Made by a program: the position numbers and the translations under genes
Assembly (NCBI GenBank): GCA_951799405.1
Contig: OX637332.1
Location: 2,795,001-2,859,000, forward strand
Reading direction: 5' to 3'
Source: Agapetus fuscipes
Taxonomy: Eukaryota > Arthropoda > Insecta > Trichoptera > Glossosomatidae
DNA length: 64,000 bases
Shown here: positions 49,601 through 56,534 of the stretch, piece by piece
Layout: each line of letters opens with the position of its first letter
How positions within the stretch are numbered: position 1 is the first letter of the stretch
The notes under the pieces: model-generated
What the model was told of the DNA's origin: nothing
Databases searched by the model: none
Seen by the model: the letters and a program-made list of their open reading frames with translations, nothing else

Positions 49601-52600
49601 GGCCTCTGTCCGCCTCCCCCATACCGTCTGGAGGATGTCTTCCGAGACTTTCTGGTATGGCGAGTCCAGAGCGAACAGCGTTTTGACCTTTTCGAAAAGG
49701 GCTTTCCTCGCCAAGGTCGTGTCGCTCCGGGCTCCCCAGTTGACCAAGGTCTGAAGCTCAGACTGGAACTCCTCTTTCTGGATGAGGAGGGCGTGGGACA
49801 TGGCTGCAAACGACCGCTCGCCTGAATAGGGGAGCTTACGTCGCACTGGCGAAGTTCATCGTTCACTGCCAGGTCGACGAACGCCGGTTCTGCCAGGTAC
49901 TTTTTCTGTACCTCGGCGTACCTTACTCCGGCCCAGTTTTCACTGTCGAAGTGCTGGAGCCTTTGGAGCGCTTCGACCCTGTTGCTCTTGGCCTTGGGGT
50001 GAGCTGGTTCTTCCACCGTTGTGGCGGCTTCCTGGAAGCTCAGCAGTAGCTCTTCCTGGGCCTCCTCATTCTCTTCCAGTCCCGAAGGTTGTTAGAGGAA
50101 GTTGCTGGAAGAGTTTCCTGCCGCCGATTCAACGAGATTTCCCATAGAACTGGCGGGCCAGTCACCGAAAACTGCGTTCGTCAGCATCACGATGTGGGAA
50201 ACCAGATAATCTATCCTTGGGTCCAGACAACCCTCAGCCGTTTCTGACGCCGCGGCGGTGAACCTGATTCCGAAGTGTCATATCCGTGTTTTAGTGACGC
50301 ATCACCTGAATCCTGTGAGATTTCGTCGAGAGGTTGCCCTTTATTGTTATCACAACTCATAACATTGATTTTGATGTTATATAAAGTAAAAACTCCGTTA
50401 AAATAACGAAAAACGTTTTTAGTAAATATGACAGCGTGGCATAACCAACAAAAATACGTATGCGAACTTTTAACCACCACAATATCACCTGTTTTAGTTT
50501 TTAATTGTTCACAAGGACACAAGATGGTAAAATAACACTCTTTTAAATGTTTTTGCCCAGGAATATTGTCAATTTCACTCAAATTTTCGAAGGAAAAATC
50601 AACTGACATGTGACCACAAGGGGAAAATGACGCTTTATGAAAAATTGCGACCGGGTTATGGGGAAACTGGAAATGGGGAAAAAGCGACCATAGAGTAGAA
50701 AGTGCCTAAAGTGTAAAAAAGTGCAAATCAAAGACCCAGGAATAGACTAAAAAACCACATAAAAGGGGAAAAGTGATTGTTTCTCTCATAATATGGACTC
50801 CAGACATCTCTCAGAACACATAATAACATCATACAATTATGTTTGTTACATACATTTCAAATATGACCCTTAACCAAACATTATCAGCAATGGCAGGAAA
50901 GAGTCATTTCCCAAACACTGACTGGAGATTCAACGAGTTTCCGAATCCGTCGGCGCACGCTCTTCACGTGACATGCGTGGAGCTCATGTCCCTGCCTCTC
51001 ATCCCCAGCATTGTGGCCAACAACCTACTGGATGTTGTCAGCAAAGGCTTCACCGTCATCCCCTCAAACCAGCTGCAGTCGTGGATAAATGTCATTGGCT
51101 TGCTGATGGCCGCCTTGCCGGATTCCTACTGCTCTGTCCTGCAGGACAGGATCCTGGATGTGCTCACTTGCCCGCAGATGACCGAGTGGAAGTACAACAA
51201 TTCGCCGTTCCAGTTGTTCAACCTGTCGGTTACGAGAGACGCCTTGTTGGAGAATAAGTTCAGCTTTACGCTGGCGCTTGCTCACTCCATGTGGTACCAT
51301 GCGGGTGTCGGACAAATCGCTCAAGTCCCACAGTGAGTACATGTCCAAACTTACTTAGCTTTAACCTTGCAGCGGGCTCGTGTTATATATTGTACGCCAT
51401 AAAGTTCTCTCTCGTTCTGCATAATACTGAGATAGGTAAACAAATATTCATGTTAGAACTAACCCTTCTGTCATCTGTGAAAGTCGCAAAAAAACGCAAC
51501 TAAGCTACACATATAGTGTAACTTCTTGCCGCGTTATCCCCGAAGGGGTCGCATGTGGCGAGTTGAACCTATTTATTTTTACAGGTAAGGGGGCCGGCCT
51601 TACGCCAACCACTTCAGTTGAAGTGGAGGTTTCCCAGCTCCCGAGAGTGCTGGTTCTCATTTCTTGTGAAGGCTGAGTAAACCTTGCCGGTATTTTATTT
51701 TGGGGTTTGAATTAAACACCGAAATGGGAAATCATTTCTGACACCCTCGGTGGGATTTGAACCCGAGCTTTCGGCATGGAATGCAAGCACTCTACCACCT
51801 GAGCTATCGACCGAACTAATTCAAACAGTTCTATTCACAAAACATTTGATCCATGTTCTGCAATCTACGCCGATCTAGAGATCATCAATTATTCATATGG
51901 AAAATTTGCTGTAGGCTGCTGATGAGCCATGGCTTTGCTGTTTTAAAATATCACTGAAAGACTTTTTTTTGCTCTGCCGGGAATCTAACCCTTGAATTAT
52001 TATTATTATTTTATTTTTTTTCTTTATTTACGGCGGTTTGCCAATTTCACAAAAAATATAAATAAATGTCTGATTACTTACCATAGCTCTAACCTCTAGA
52101 AAATGATCCATTTATTTTTTCTTTTGTTTCATTATAATAACCAATTGATTTGGTTTGTATCCTTTTCAGATTTATCAAGGACAAGCTCGTGAGTGTGGTG
52201 CAAACTGAAGTCCAGTTTCTGTTCCTCTGCCATCTGGTGGGTCCATTCCTTCAGAGGTTCAACTCGGACCTGCCGAGAGCGGTGATCGAGATCACTATCA
52301 TACTGTACGAGCTCTTGTCTCAAATCGACAAAGGCCAGCCCCATCTGGAGTACATAGATCCCATCTGTGATTTACTGTAAGTAAACTCCTTCTTTTATCA
52401 TTTTAATGCTTTACTAATTTGTATCATTCACATTTAAGTGATACACTAATAAATATCGACGTTTAAAAGGCAGTTTTCCACTCTTTCTAACGCGCTAACT
52501 CCCATAGCTCTATGATGATTTTTGTGTTGTTTATGCCCAAGCAAACTGCGATTTCGAAGTATGGTTTTGGTGTAACCGACAAGATTTTGGCCTTTTTAGT

Positions 52601-54064
52601 CCTAAAGGCGCTTGTGACATAAAAAACGTAAAACCACATTAATAGGAATGCCAATAAATGCCTTTATTTTTTTTAATTTTAGAGCTGTTTTGATTTTAAG
52701 AATATGAAAAAAATAAAAAAGTTATGCCATTTTTCTGCAATCTCAAACTTTAAACTGCTCTCTTTATCATTTTTTAATCAACTTAATACCGTATTGTCCA
52801 ATGGCGGTCGACGTGTCTCTGGATTCCCTTAAAAAAAAATTTGGATGATTTATTTGGTGAGCGCTGTTTTTGTGTGTATCACACCTCAAGAGACCTCTGC
52901 GAGCTTGGTCGTCGCTGTAGAAAGTGCTAATTCTCAAGCAAGACCCAGTTACTGTAAGGCTGGATGGACCTTTTGATGACTGGGTTTTGGTGAAGGTTTA
53001 TGAATTTTTCAACCCAGCGAAGAGCACATTTGGAACTATATATTTTTGTGCTCCGCCAGGATTCAAATCCACAACCCACCATTTACGAGTCCGAAGTGTT
53101 ACCACTGGACTACGGACCGGTCAATATAATGTATGGTCAGGGACAGGAGGGGCAACAGCGCAGGTGCTCCATAGTTTGCTGAGCTCCACACTCGCAGAAT
53201 GAAGAGTCCTACTATTACAAAAATCCCAGGTCAATATGTTAACCAGGGCTCTTCCAACATTAGCTCTTAGCCTGTTTGGGGATCTCCATACAGGTCACTC
53301 AAGGCTATTTTCCCTCAGGGAAGTCTTCTCGAGGTTGCCCAAAGTCTTTAGAACATTCTTCCTCCCACATTGGTCTCTCTGCCACTGGATCCGTAGTCAG
53401 AGGCTGAACGGTGCTTAGGAAGCTCTGTCGTGATTTCAAGCACCATTTCTGAACTTGTAATGTTTTGGGCACCTCAGACCCTTCTGTCTTTCAATCCTTG
53501 AAGCCACTTCGCGCCTGATGTGACCTGCGAAATAATAGAGTTTGAGGGATCCTGGGATAGTGTGAAAAGTATCCATCAATGCAGTAAGGATAGGAAAAAA
53601 TGGAGGCAACTCTGCAGAGGCTCTGGCCACCCCTAGCGGAATGGCGACAGAGTTACAGTTACAGTTACAGTAATGCAATGTCGACCTGTTAGGCAAGTGT
53701 TTGCGGGCCAAGGAAGGGAGAGAAAGTTTAAGGAAGGGAATGGGCCCATTTCTTCACAGCCGCGTCATGTCTGAAAGCGCCCTTGCAGTGACAGTAGTCA
53801 CGAAACGGCGCTCCACAAATCATCATCTTGAGATGGTCCTGGACCATTAAATGGCGCCACAGGAAAGAAATCATCCATCATCATCATGTTTACGAATTCA
53901 ATTTCATGATGTGTTTTTTTTCTTGCAGTTATCATATCAAATACATGTTTGTGGGGGATATGATGAAGAGTGAAGTGGAAGGCATCATCAGAAAACTGAG
54001 ACCGGCCCTTCAAATGCGGCTACGGTTCATAGCCAATCTAAAGGAACAAGTCAACTCCAACTAA
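31584..54064 (+). CDS. MED23: Mediator complex subunit 23, complete (17 exons, 1333 aa)
   Basis: MED23 is a large Mediator tail subunit that links activators to RNA polymerase II in the nucleus. Exons: 31584-31625, 32803-33047, 33908-34040, 34712-34894, 34985-35760, 36205-36596, 37579-37753, 38501-38670, 39695-39813, 40391-40578, 41613-41793, 42909-43054, 43632-43855, 44404-44643, 50888-51332, 52170-52376, 53929-54064. All introns are GT-AG, phases agree throughout, and the total is 4002 nt with a TAA stop. The product aligns with vertebrate MED23 along nearly its whole length (human is 1368 aa): QPYSRDMVCSMLGLQKQHKQ, GRDHLMWVLLQFISGSIQ, MFSYRMHHIQPHYRVQLLSH and DRPVTYLYNTLHYYE are near-identical blocks. 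The short first exon (MGESQITNIVNDIL) is the least certain part. Introns carry many repeats; the longest, intron 14 (6.2 kb), contains DIRS copy C in antisense. Confidence 0.97.
32080..32280 (+). repeat. TAGAT-LINE 3' tail in MED23 intron 1
   Basis: Truncated at its left side; (TAGAT)n end at 32262-32278. Confidence 0.85.
32295..32720 (-). pseudogene. Decayed LINE fragment in MED23 intron 1
   Basis: The antisense of 32460-32720 shows the HMERM-type ('cccaaaccatctca') block seen in 58990-59040, so it is LINE coding sequence with many indels. Confidence 0.5.
32803..33047 (+). CDS. MED23: MED23 exon 2
   Basis: KVEAIEEAFSCFLVHKPDGE, then MLLTLLENLVNANVVPA. Acceptor TTTTCAG, donor GTAAGA, splits an Arg codon. 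Confidence 0.95.
33048..33744. other. MED23 intron 2, left part
   Basis: No recognisable repeat or RNA gene. Confidence 0.4.
33745..33862. repeat. Repeat T, partial
   Basis: Shares the 'catcctgactccgtgcggc' and 'ttgggtcttg' blocks with 36945-37100. It ends only 45 bp before exon 3. Confidence 0.7.
33908..34040 (+). CDS. MED23: MED23 exon 3
   Basis: MVCDAILSCEKLTHQNAEFW then MRQIIGGVDYKGVREIMK. Donor GTAATA. Confidence 0.95.
34120..34565 (-). pseudogene. Decayed LINE fragment in MED23 intron 3
   Basis: Antisense matches 59290-59520; complement encodes a DNNGWHCQYKK..LYDI-like stretch characteristic of a LINE C-terminus. Confidence 0.55.
34712..34894 (+). CDS. MED23: MED23 exon 4
   Basis: IEYIFDRNASLLPAYFIVTE is the conserved core. 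Donor GTATTT. Confidence 0.95.
34985..35760 (+). CDS. MED23: MED23 exon 5 (largest)
   Basis: 259 codons including EQPYSRDMVCSMLGLQKQHK and LAGRDLRKGRDHLMWVLLQF. Donor GTGAGT, phase 2. Confidence 0.96.
35955..36096. mobile_element. 142-bp MITE, copy 2, in MED23 intron 5
   Basis: Perfect inverted termini of about 26 bp (GGTCGCGTCATGTAAAAAGA at left) and TATA on each side. About 90 percent similar to 15965-16108. Confidence 0.88.
36205..36596 (+). CDS. MED23: MED23 exon 6
   Basis: FRIALLCNAYSTNQEYFTRP then MCILDSLTVHSKMSLIHSIV. A MITE ends 108 bp upstream of its acceptor. Confidence 0.95.
36645..36800 (+). pseudogene. TAGAT-LINE ORF end fragment
   Basis: NGISRVIIK..-like reading into CMKKVMTLEEMKEVCKDRKK; tail missing. 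Confidence 0.7.
36945..37100. repeat. Repeat T, uninterrupted copy
   Basis: Reads 'atgttgtcatgac.a..ggatc' TTAA 'cca.c.agagacag' without a break, the empty-site counterpart of 7990-8035 plus 14654-14775. Confidence 0.75.
37101..37537. repeat. Second TTAA-type element, partial
   Basis: Right end 'cgcagttgaagggTTAA' matches 63055-63074; body ('acagatgtcagggataag') also at 39895-40100 and 62920-63070. Confidence 0.55.
37579..37753 (+). CDS. MED23: MED23 exon 7
   Basis: QLLPTVFKSHAWGILYTLLD then MFSYRMHHIQPHYRVQLLSH, nearly invariant in the family. Donor GTATTT. Confidence 0.95.
37873..38174 (-). repeat. SINE-B, full length
   Basis: Minus strand: CCGGTCCATAGTCTAGTGGTA head, B-box-like region, about 230-bp body, ATT-rich tail at 37873-37890. 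Confidence 0.85.
38225..38360 (+). pseudogene. LINE coding fragment
   Basis: MREMCDIVRWSRQQKREWYG, same family as 5725-6060. Confidence 0.6.
38501..38670 (+). CDS. MED23: MED23 exon 8
   Basis: VESTALGLITGLGSGEVQPQ then LSAESEELNRAL-type sequence. Donor GTGCGC. Confidence 0.94.
38849..39318 (+). repeat. TAGAT-LINE 3' tail interrupted by a hAT MITE
   Basis: The tail is split at 38994/39224 by the MITE; both halves are otherwise collinear. Confidence 0.85.
38995..39223. mobile_element. 229-bp hAT-like MITE with 8-bp target duplication
   Basis: GTACACAT is present on both sides (38987-38994 and 39224-39231). Inverted termini of about 55 bp with the (C/A)AGTG.C.AAGGGTGCCAT start. The 8-bp duplication and CAGTG start fit hAT. 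Confidence 0.88.
39695..39813 (+). CDS. MED23: MED23 exon 9
   Basis: GDGSWCKEILSAIMQSTPHL then TLQCFPPALIEFFSQ. Donor GTAAGA. Confidence 0.94.
39895..40100. repeat. Second TTAA-type element, internal fragment
   Basis: Matches 37105-37270 and parts of 61720-63010. Confidence 0.6.
40135..40260 (-). repeat. SINE-A head fragment
   Basis: Minus strand keeps GATAGCTCGATTGGTAGAAC (A box); the B box is eroded. Confidence 0.6.
40391..40578 (+). CDS. MED23: MED23 exon 10
   Basis: VDEEYRKWTSMTNENDIIAH then PLFLCLLWKMIFETD. Donor GTGAGT. Confidence 0.95.
40655..40905 (-). pseudogene. LINE C-terminal fragment in MED23 intron 10
   Basis: Encodes RMSKRGVGRPQLRWLDDIKG then GWLNTTANRKEWK, a common LINE polyprotein end. 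Confidence 0.75.
41046..41612. other. MED23 intron 10, right part
   Basis: No recognisable element. Confidence 0.4.
41613..41793 (+). CDS. MED23: MED23 exon 11
   Basis: ILESIGARALSAHLRKFCDY then IIWKYNIVTIDRLVLCL. Donor GTGAGT. Confidence 0.95.
41985..42190. mobile_element. Perfect foldback with hammerhead cores (Penelope-like)
   Basis: 89-bp arms (41985-42073 and 42102-42190) are exact reverse complements around a 28-bp spacer. Each arm holds a CTGAAGA..GAAA core. Inserted in LINE coding sequence. Layout resembles the larger dimer at 8195-9041. Confidence 0.8.
42098..42142 (+). ncRNA. Hammerhead ribozyme, Penelope type
   Basis: Stem I ACAC (42098-42101) with GUGU (42139-42142), core CUGAAGA (42102-42108), stem II GGGAG/CUCCC, GAAA (42129-42132), stem III of two pairs (A-U, C-G) closing UG, cleavage predicted after C42138. 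There is one extra U after the core, as at 8879. The left-arm copy lacks the stem I partner. Confidence 0.7.
42224..42458 (-). repeat. TAGAT-LINE 3' tail nested in another LINE
   Basis: Minus-orientation tail inserted in the LINE at 41830-42790. Confidence 0.88.
42909..43054 (+). CDS. MED23: MED23 exon 12
   Basis: NPDGNESQVCFYIIQLLLLK then EFVKENSPEHW. Acceptor TTCAAG, donor GTAAAG. Confidence 0.94.
43182..43425 (+). repeat. TAGAT-LINE 3' tail in MED23 intron 12
   Basis: Well-preserved plus-orientation tail. Confidence 0.9.
43430..43500 (+). repeat. SINE-A 3' fragment
   Basis: Only the 'cttcggggataa' to 'ttagttgcgtt' end remains. Confidence 0.7.
43632..43855 (+). CDS. MED23: MED23 exon 13
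   Basis: FHRKYPEKFAPEE then VCLRLIPVLDIVVHRYLEIP and SLDTLLDHLGCLYKFH. Donor GTGAGT. Confidence 0.95.
43950..44204 (-). repeat. SINE-B, tRNA head retained
   Basis: Minus strand starts at CCGGCCCGTAGTCCAGTGG; a stretch of the head is duplicated or inserted (ACTCGTAAATGGAAGG) as in most copies. Confidence 0.82.
44404..44643 (+). CDS. MED23: MED23 exon 14
   Basis: RPVTYLYNTLHYYERKLRDR then LVSAVLGSLKDIRPANWAVS. Donor GTATCC splits the Thr codon of VDTMAGK. Confidence 0.94.
44644..45384. other. MED23 intron 14, left of LINE tail
   Basis: A SINE-C remnant at 44728-44780. The rest is unassigned; a short inverted pair ('tatgaag.cct' near 45080 and 45128) was seen. Confidence 0.4.
45385..45612 (+). 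repeat. TAGAT-LINE 3' tail, diverged
   Basis: Internal deletion across the CCCTG..CAGGG hairpin; TAGAT end at 45600-45609. Confidence 0.75.
46134..46233. repeat. DIRS copy C internal complementary region
   Basis: Complement of both tips joined at ATT. Confidence 0.85.
46269..47924 (-). CDS. DIRS copy C RNase H C-terminal part and tyrosine recombinase
   Basis: Open for about 551 codons below TAG 47925-47927, ending in TAA. Nearly identical to copy A: VQSDNKTVVAYIRKEGG, GDADHLSRG, DIDLFAS, LSSGRRVHDL, STRSA and TFRKYY are all present, so the recombinase domain itself is intact. Confidence 0.87.
   Translation of the reverse strand, partial: HSNRKELFAVFATLQRTAHNLSGSEILVQSDNKTVVAYIRKEGGTRSKTLLNLTRDLLTLADQWEISLTAQYLPGRYGDADHLSRGRSPPEWHLLPTATKAIFNHFGVPDIDLFASTMAHMSSTYVSRDSTDSCAIFQNAFSRHWLYNVGRIFPPPNLIPRILRHLNGATGTYLLVVPRWQRVFWRPDLIRRSLVPPMQIPNLVSVLINTSTGNPPPRIQDLEMEVWKIGTGDSILNSWNAEEKRQFLSGWRASPLNTYKPAWQRWCRWILANNTHPNTPSPNQLARYLAQLFINEKLSYRTMLVHKSAIVTFCNAMMEKNLSSDFLVKLNLKTLKALAMVKINPPKSPVWNRQIVRDWLVRNTPRSDSLYEVACRTAILLLLSSGRRVHDLTLLNITEGNILDEGTSIVLIPFFRSKTDTLKHRQSNRRLLESKEHNVNPVFWIRKLIELSRERRSGQNLFNLFISTRVQVKAAARTIIGGWVKNTLKSAGVEATPGSTRSAVASLNPIDNILERGNWKKENTFRKYYQKEMLKHTAPEDLSLFQPVNIK
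47928..48875 (-). pseudogene. DIRS copy C RNase H N-terminal segment
   Basis: Same arrangement as in copy A: TDASDLAWGA above the TAG, and the 62-codon duplication (48118-48489). Confidence 0.6.
48118..48489. repeat. 186-bp tandem duplication in DIRS copy C
   Basis: Units 48118-48303 and 48304-48489. Confidence 0.9.
48335..48901 (-). CDS. DIRS copy C reverse transcriptase core
   Basis: SKIDLSQAFFHLP, LPFGLSSAPRMF and YLDDFLLASQ intact. A stop at 48902-48904 (CTA on the plus strand) precedes the core here, unlike copy A. Confidence 0.85.
   Translation of the reverse strand: MPEFLQPNNWLSKIDLSQAFFHLPSAQKHWRFLRLVYRGELLQMTNLPFGLSSAPRMFATLTNWVAQLLRRRGIRTIVYLDDFLLASQSKDDLCRQSHLAVDILQSLGWYVNLQKSVLFPTQQLEYLGIVWDTHNNCKFLSYRKQEALCHSLRAILTSRKWSLKLAESLLGRLNFASFMVASTADNCR
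48859..50360 (-). pseudogene. DIRS copy C gag and RT fingers, frame broken
   Basis: Gag start ATG at 50360 (MSCDNNKGQPLDEISQDSG). Frame changes near 50215-50225, near 49850 and near 49500 split it. RT fingers (VIEAAESS) at about 48990-49070. Confidence 0.65.
50888..51332 (+). CDS. MED23: MED23 exon 15
   Basis: MAGKSHFPNTDWRFNEFPNP then SAHALHVTCVELMSLPL. Acceptor ATTATCAG lies 63 bp downstream of DIRS copy C. Donor GTGAGT. Confidence 0.95.
51486..51826 (-). repeat. SINE-A, full length with intact Pol III boxes
   Basis: Minus strand head at 51826-51745: A box TAGCTCAGGTGG and B box GGTTCAAATCC, consistent with a tRNA-derived promoter. Body shares blocks with 59533-59800. Located in MED23 intron 15. 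Confidence 0.85.
52170..52376 (+). CDS. MED23: MED23 exon 16
   Basis: FLCHLVGPFLQRFNSDLPRA then PHLEYIDPICDLL. Donor GTAAGT. Confidence 0.95.
52377..52842. other. MED23 intron 16, left part
   Basis: AT-rich, nothing recognised. Confidence 0.4.
52843..53126 (-). repeat. SINE-B, full length
   Basis: Minus strand: CCGGTCCGTAGTCCAGTGGTA head, B-box-like GGATTTGAATCC, body, AT tail. Confidence 0.85.
53130..53544. other. Probable decayed LINE sequence
   Basis: Ser/Leu-rich frames on the minus strand hint at LINE coding sequence, but no motif is firm. Confidence 0.3.
53545..53672 (+). repeat. LINE 3' end with TTACAG repeats
   Basis: NQCSKDRKKWRQLCRGSGHP coding end, then (TTACAG)n at 53647-53668. 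Inverted relative at 58738-59150. Confidence 0.75.
53755..53890 (+). repeat. Two LINE 3' ends in tandem, next to MED23 exon 17
   Basis: 53755-53822 ends in (CATCAT); 53823-53890 matches the 3' end of the LINE at 10686-11013. Confidence 0.75.
53929..54064 (+). CDS. MED23: MED23 exon 17, stop TAA
   Basis: YHIKYMFVGDMMKSEVEGII then LRPALQMRLRFIANL; ends at TAA 54062-54064. A LINE 3' end stops only about 38 bp upstream of the acceptor. Confidence 0.95.
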
Positions 54065-54106
54065 CGATGGTCTCAGATGTTTTTTCAAGGTATAATGTTG
54101 TTCTAT

Positions 54107-54592
54107 AATCTATCTATAATCTAAGTTGCAAGGATATATTCATTCAAAGCTCTCAGATGTATGCCCACAAACAAACACGTGTAGTTCGCGCTTACAAATG
54201 CTGATTGTGTACTTACAAATAAAATCCAAACCTCAAATGAACATAAGCCCTGCAACTCTTGCCGACATTCCCTGAAACAGGGGTGACATTGGCAAAGTGA
54301 ACCATTTTTTACAGTATGGGTGGTCAGCCTCATACCAACCTATAAGTCAAGGAATACGAGTAAAAAATAACATTTAAGTATAAGAAAACAACAAAACCTT
54401 AAAAATAAATCTATACAAAAAAAGTAAAAAAAAAAGAAATGTCTTATGCAAAAAATGTAGCAAGCCAATAAACCAACATTAAAAATCAGCATTGCAGATT
54501 AGCCGCCACTTCTTCCTGTCCTTGCATACTTCTTTCATTTCATCCAGAGTCATAACTTTTTTCATACAAGTCCTCCTTTTATTAAATTGACA
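54107..54592 (-). mobile_element. TAGAT-LINE, 5'-truncated, in MED23 3' region
   Basis: Tail 54107-54355, ORF end antisense at 54490-54592. Starts 43 bp after the MED23 stop codon, so it is probably in the 3' UTR. Confidence 0.88.
54218..54223 (+). promoter_or_regulatory. Candidate MED23 polyadenylation signal (AATAAA), inside LINE
   Basis: First AATAAA after the MED23 stop, provided by the antisense LINE tail. Confidence 0.3.
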
Positions 54593-56168
54593 TAAAATAT
54601 AGTGGACTAGAACCTGGCTTAGGGCAATAAAGCCTTGTAGGACACAACTGTCAGCCAGCCCTGTTAAACACAACAGTCAATTTTATCGCTAAATTTATGT
54701 TGTATTTCTACTTTATTTGGTAGAAAATACATATATGCTTTCAGTAACTTCACTTGATTGCCCATGATTAAACATGATGCCCAGTAGATAGCGTGCTTGC
54801 ACTTCATGCCAAGTGCGCACAAAAATAATTCTCAATTTTTACATTTCTCAACCTTTTGTTGGGGATTGGACTCTAGCCCTTGGCATAGAATGCAAACATT
54901 CTACCAACTGAACTGACCATTTGCGTAAATGTAAGTTGAAATGGATAACGCATTCAACGTACTAATTTCCCCTCCACTATAATGTACGTCGACGGTATTT
55001 CAACATCCTAGAAGTAATCAGGAACTGGCACTGTTTCAAGCAATTCCTTCTGGAGTGTTCAATCACACAGGAACGTATGGTGTTGCATGAAAAGCACAGC
55101 CTTCAAAACAGAGCCTACAATAACTACATCTAATTTAACCTACAACTTAATGATATCGGCAGGTTAGGTCATTCAAGTAAACCAGAGTCAAGTGATGCAA
55201 TGATGTTAAGAACCAAGGATAAAAAAGGTAAAACAAATCTTGATCAGAAAATCTTGTTTCCTGAGAGCGAAAAAATACAATAAAAAAGTCAGAATTTAAA
55301 AACTGCACATATTTCATATGTGTATACATCATACATCAACTTGAACGGAATACTTTCTAAAATAATTATATGGCTTTAACAATGTCTCACAAGGTTAATG
55401 AAATCTCCTTAAAACTAATATATTTGTAACAAAATAAAACATAACAAAGTTGTTATATTTACTTAATGGCATCGCAATGCTTACTTGTAGTGATGTAAGC
55501 AAATACTTAAGTGTTAAGATAAACGATAATGTTGCCATGGAAGTGTCACAGAGGACGCTGGCTATGAGGAAATATGGCTTCCATGATTATTTATTTTGTG
55601 AGGACAAAATACTTCATGAGAGTTGACTTGTATATTACTAAGTTAGTTTAGAGTACAGGCAGCTGTCCCTCGTGCAATACTTCCGTGCTACATATAAAAT
55701 CCTGTCATAGGCACAGCACAGCATTTGTAGAATACTGTTACGTAAATATATGGGCACTTGCATCTCATCAAAACCATAACAATGACTTCAAAGTTTAATG
55801 TACTTTTAAAGATGAGATTCTTAACAAGTCATATGGTTATTAGAAAAAACACTTAGAACTAAAAAAAGGTGTGTAAATTTAAGATTGATCGCTAAGTCAC
55901 AATATGAGCACCCCTTATTTAACATAAACAGTAAAACTCCAATTATCCAAGCTCTGACTATCCCAATTGCTTTAGCAATCTCAGAAAACGATGGAAATGC
56001 ACGGCGATTTGCAAAATAATGATTCTGCCCTTGCCTCTGCCACATGAGCGTAGATTAGAGTAGGTTCAGAGCAAACATTATTGAATGGTGTGTCACAGTG
56101 CACGTGCAATTCAATTGTTGGATGTCGTGGTTGTTGGCCCAAAAAAAACAATAATCAGGATGAGGTCC
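54593..56168. other. Intergenic, unclassified
   Basis: A SINE-A head remnant at 54850-54930 (minus strand). The rest shows no gene or clear repeat. Confidence 0.45.
54626..54631 (+). promoter_or_regulatory. Candidate MED23 polyadenylation signal (AATAAA), beyond LINE
   Basis: Next AATAAA, outside the LINE, 562 bp after the stop. Either could be used. Confidence 0.3.
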
Positions 56169-56410
56169 TTGACTTAAAGGCTGGTATGTGGCTGACCAGC
56201 CATGCTGTAAAAATGGTTCATTTTGCCAAAGTCACCCCTGTTTCAGGGAAGGACGGCAAGAGTTGCAGGATGTATGTTATAGATTTGGTTTTGTGTTGTA
56301 GGTTCACATGCGGCATGTGCAAGCGCAAACTTGTACATGTCTGCTTGTGAAAATGCATAAAATGTGAATCTCCAATGTAACATATCTTGCAACTTAGATT
56401 AGATTAGGTT
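56169..56410 (+). repeat. TAGAT-LINE 3' tail
   Basis: Plus orientation with TTAGATTAGATTAGG end. Confidence 0.9.
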
Positions 56411-56534
56411 CGGTAGGCATTGATTTGGATTATTGGAGTTATTCTGTAGTTACAACTAAAAAATTGAACATCTTAAGGAATAATTTGGGAGGTTATACAG
56501 TTGTAGGTTGAGTTGTCATGTTGACATTGGTAAG

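Larger units (their letters stand above)
45883..50824 (-). mobile_element. DIRS-type retrotransposon, copy C, in MED23 intron 14
   Basis: 4.94 kb. ITRs 45929-46106 and 50632-50809; internal complementary region 46134-46233. The left edge reads ATT before the G-run, the right edge AAT. Closest to copy A, sharing the 186-bp duplication, but with gag retained. Orientation is antisense to MED23, and its right end is 63 bp before exon 15. Confidence 0.92.

Noticed and set aside
50826..50887. Coding start upstream of MED23 exon 15
   Set aside because: The frame extends above the acceptor by chance; the family alignment and phase place the exon start at 50888.
55821..56045. 74-codon minus-strand frame resembling a transposase piece
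   Set aside because: Similarity too weak to name; no termini or neighbouring domains.
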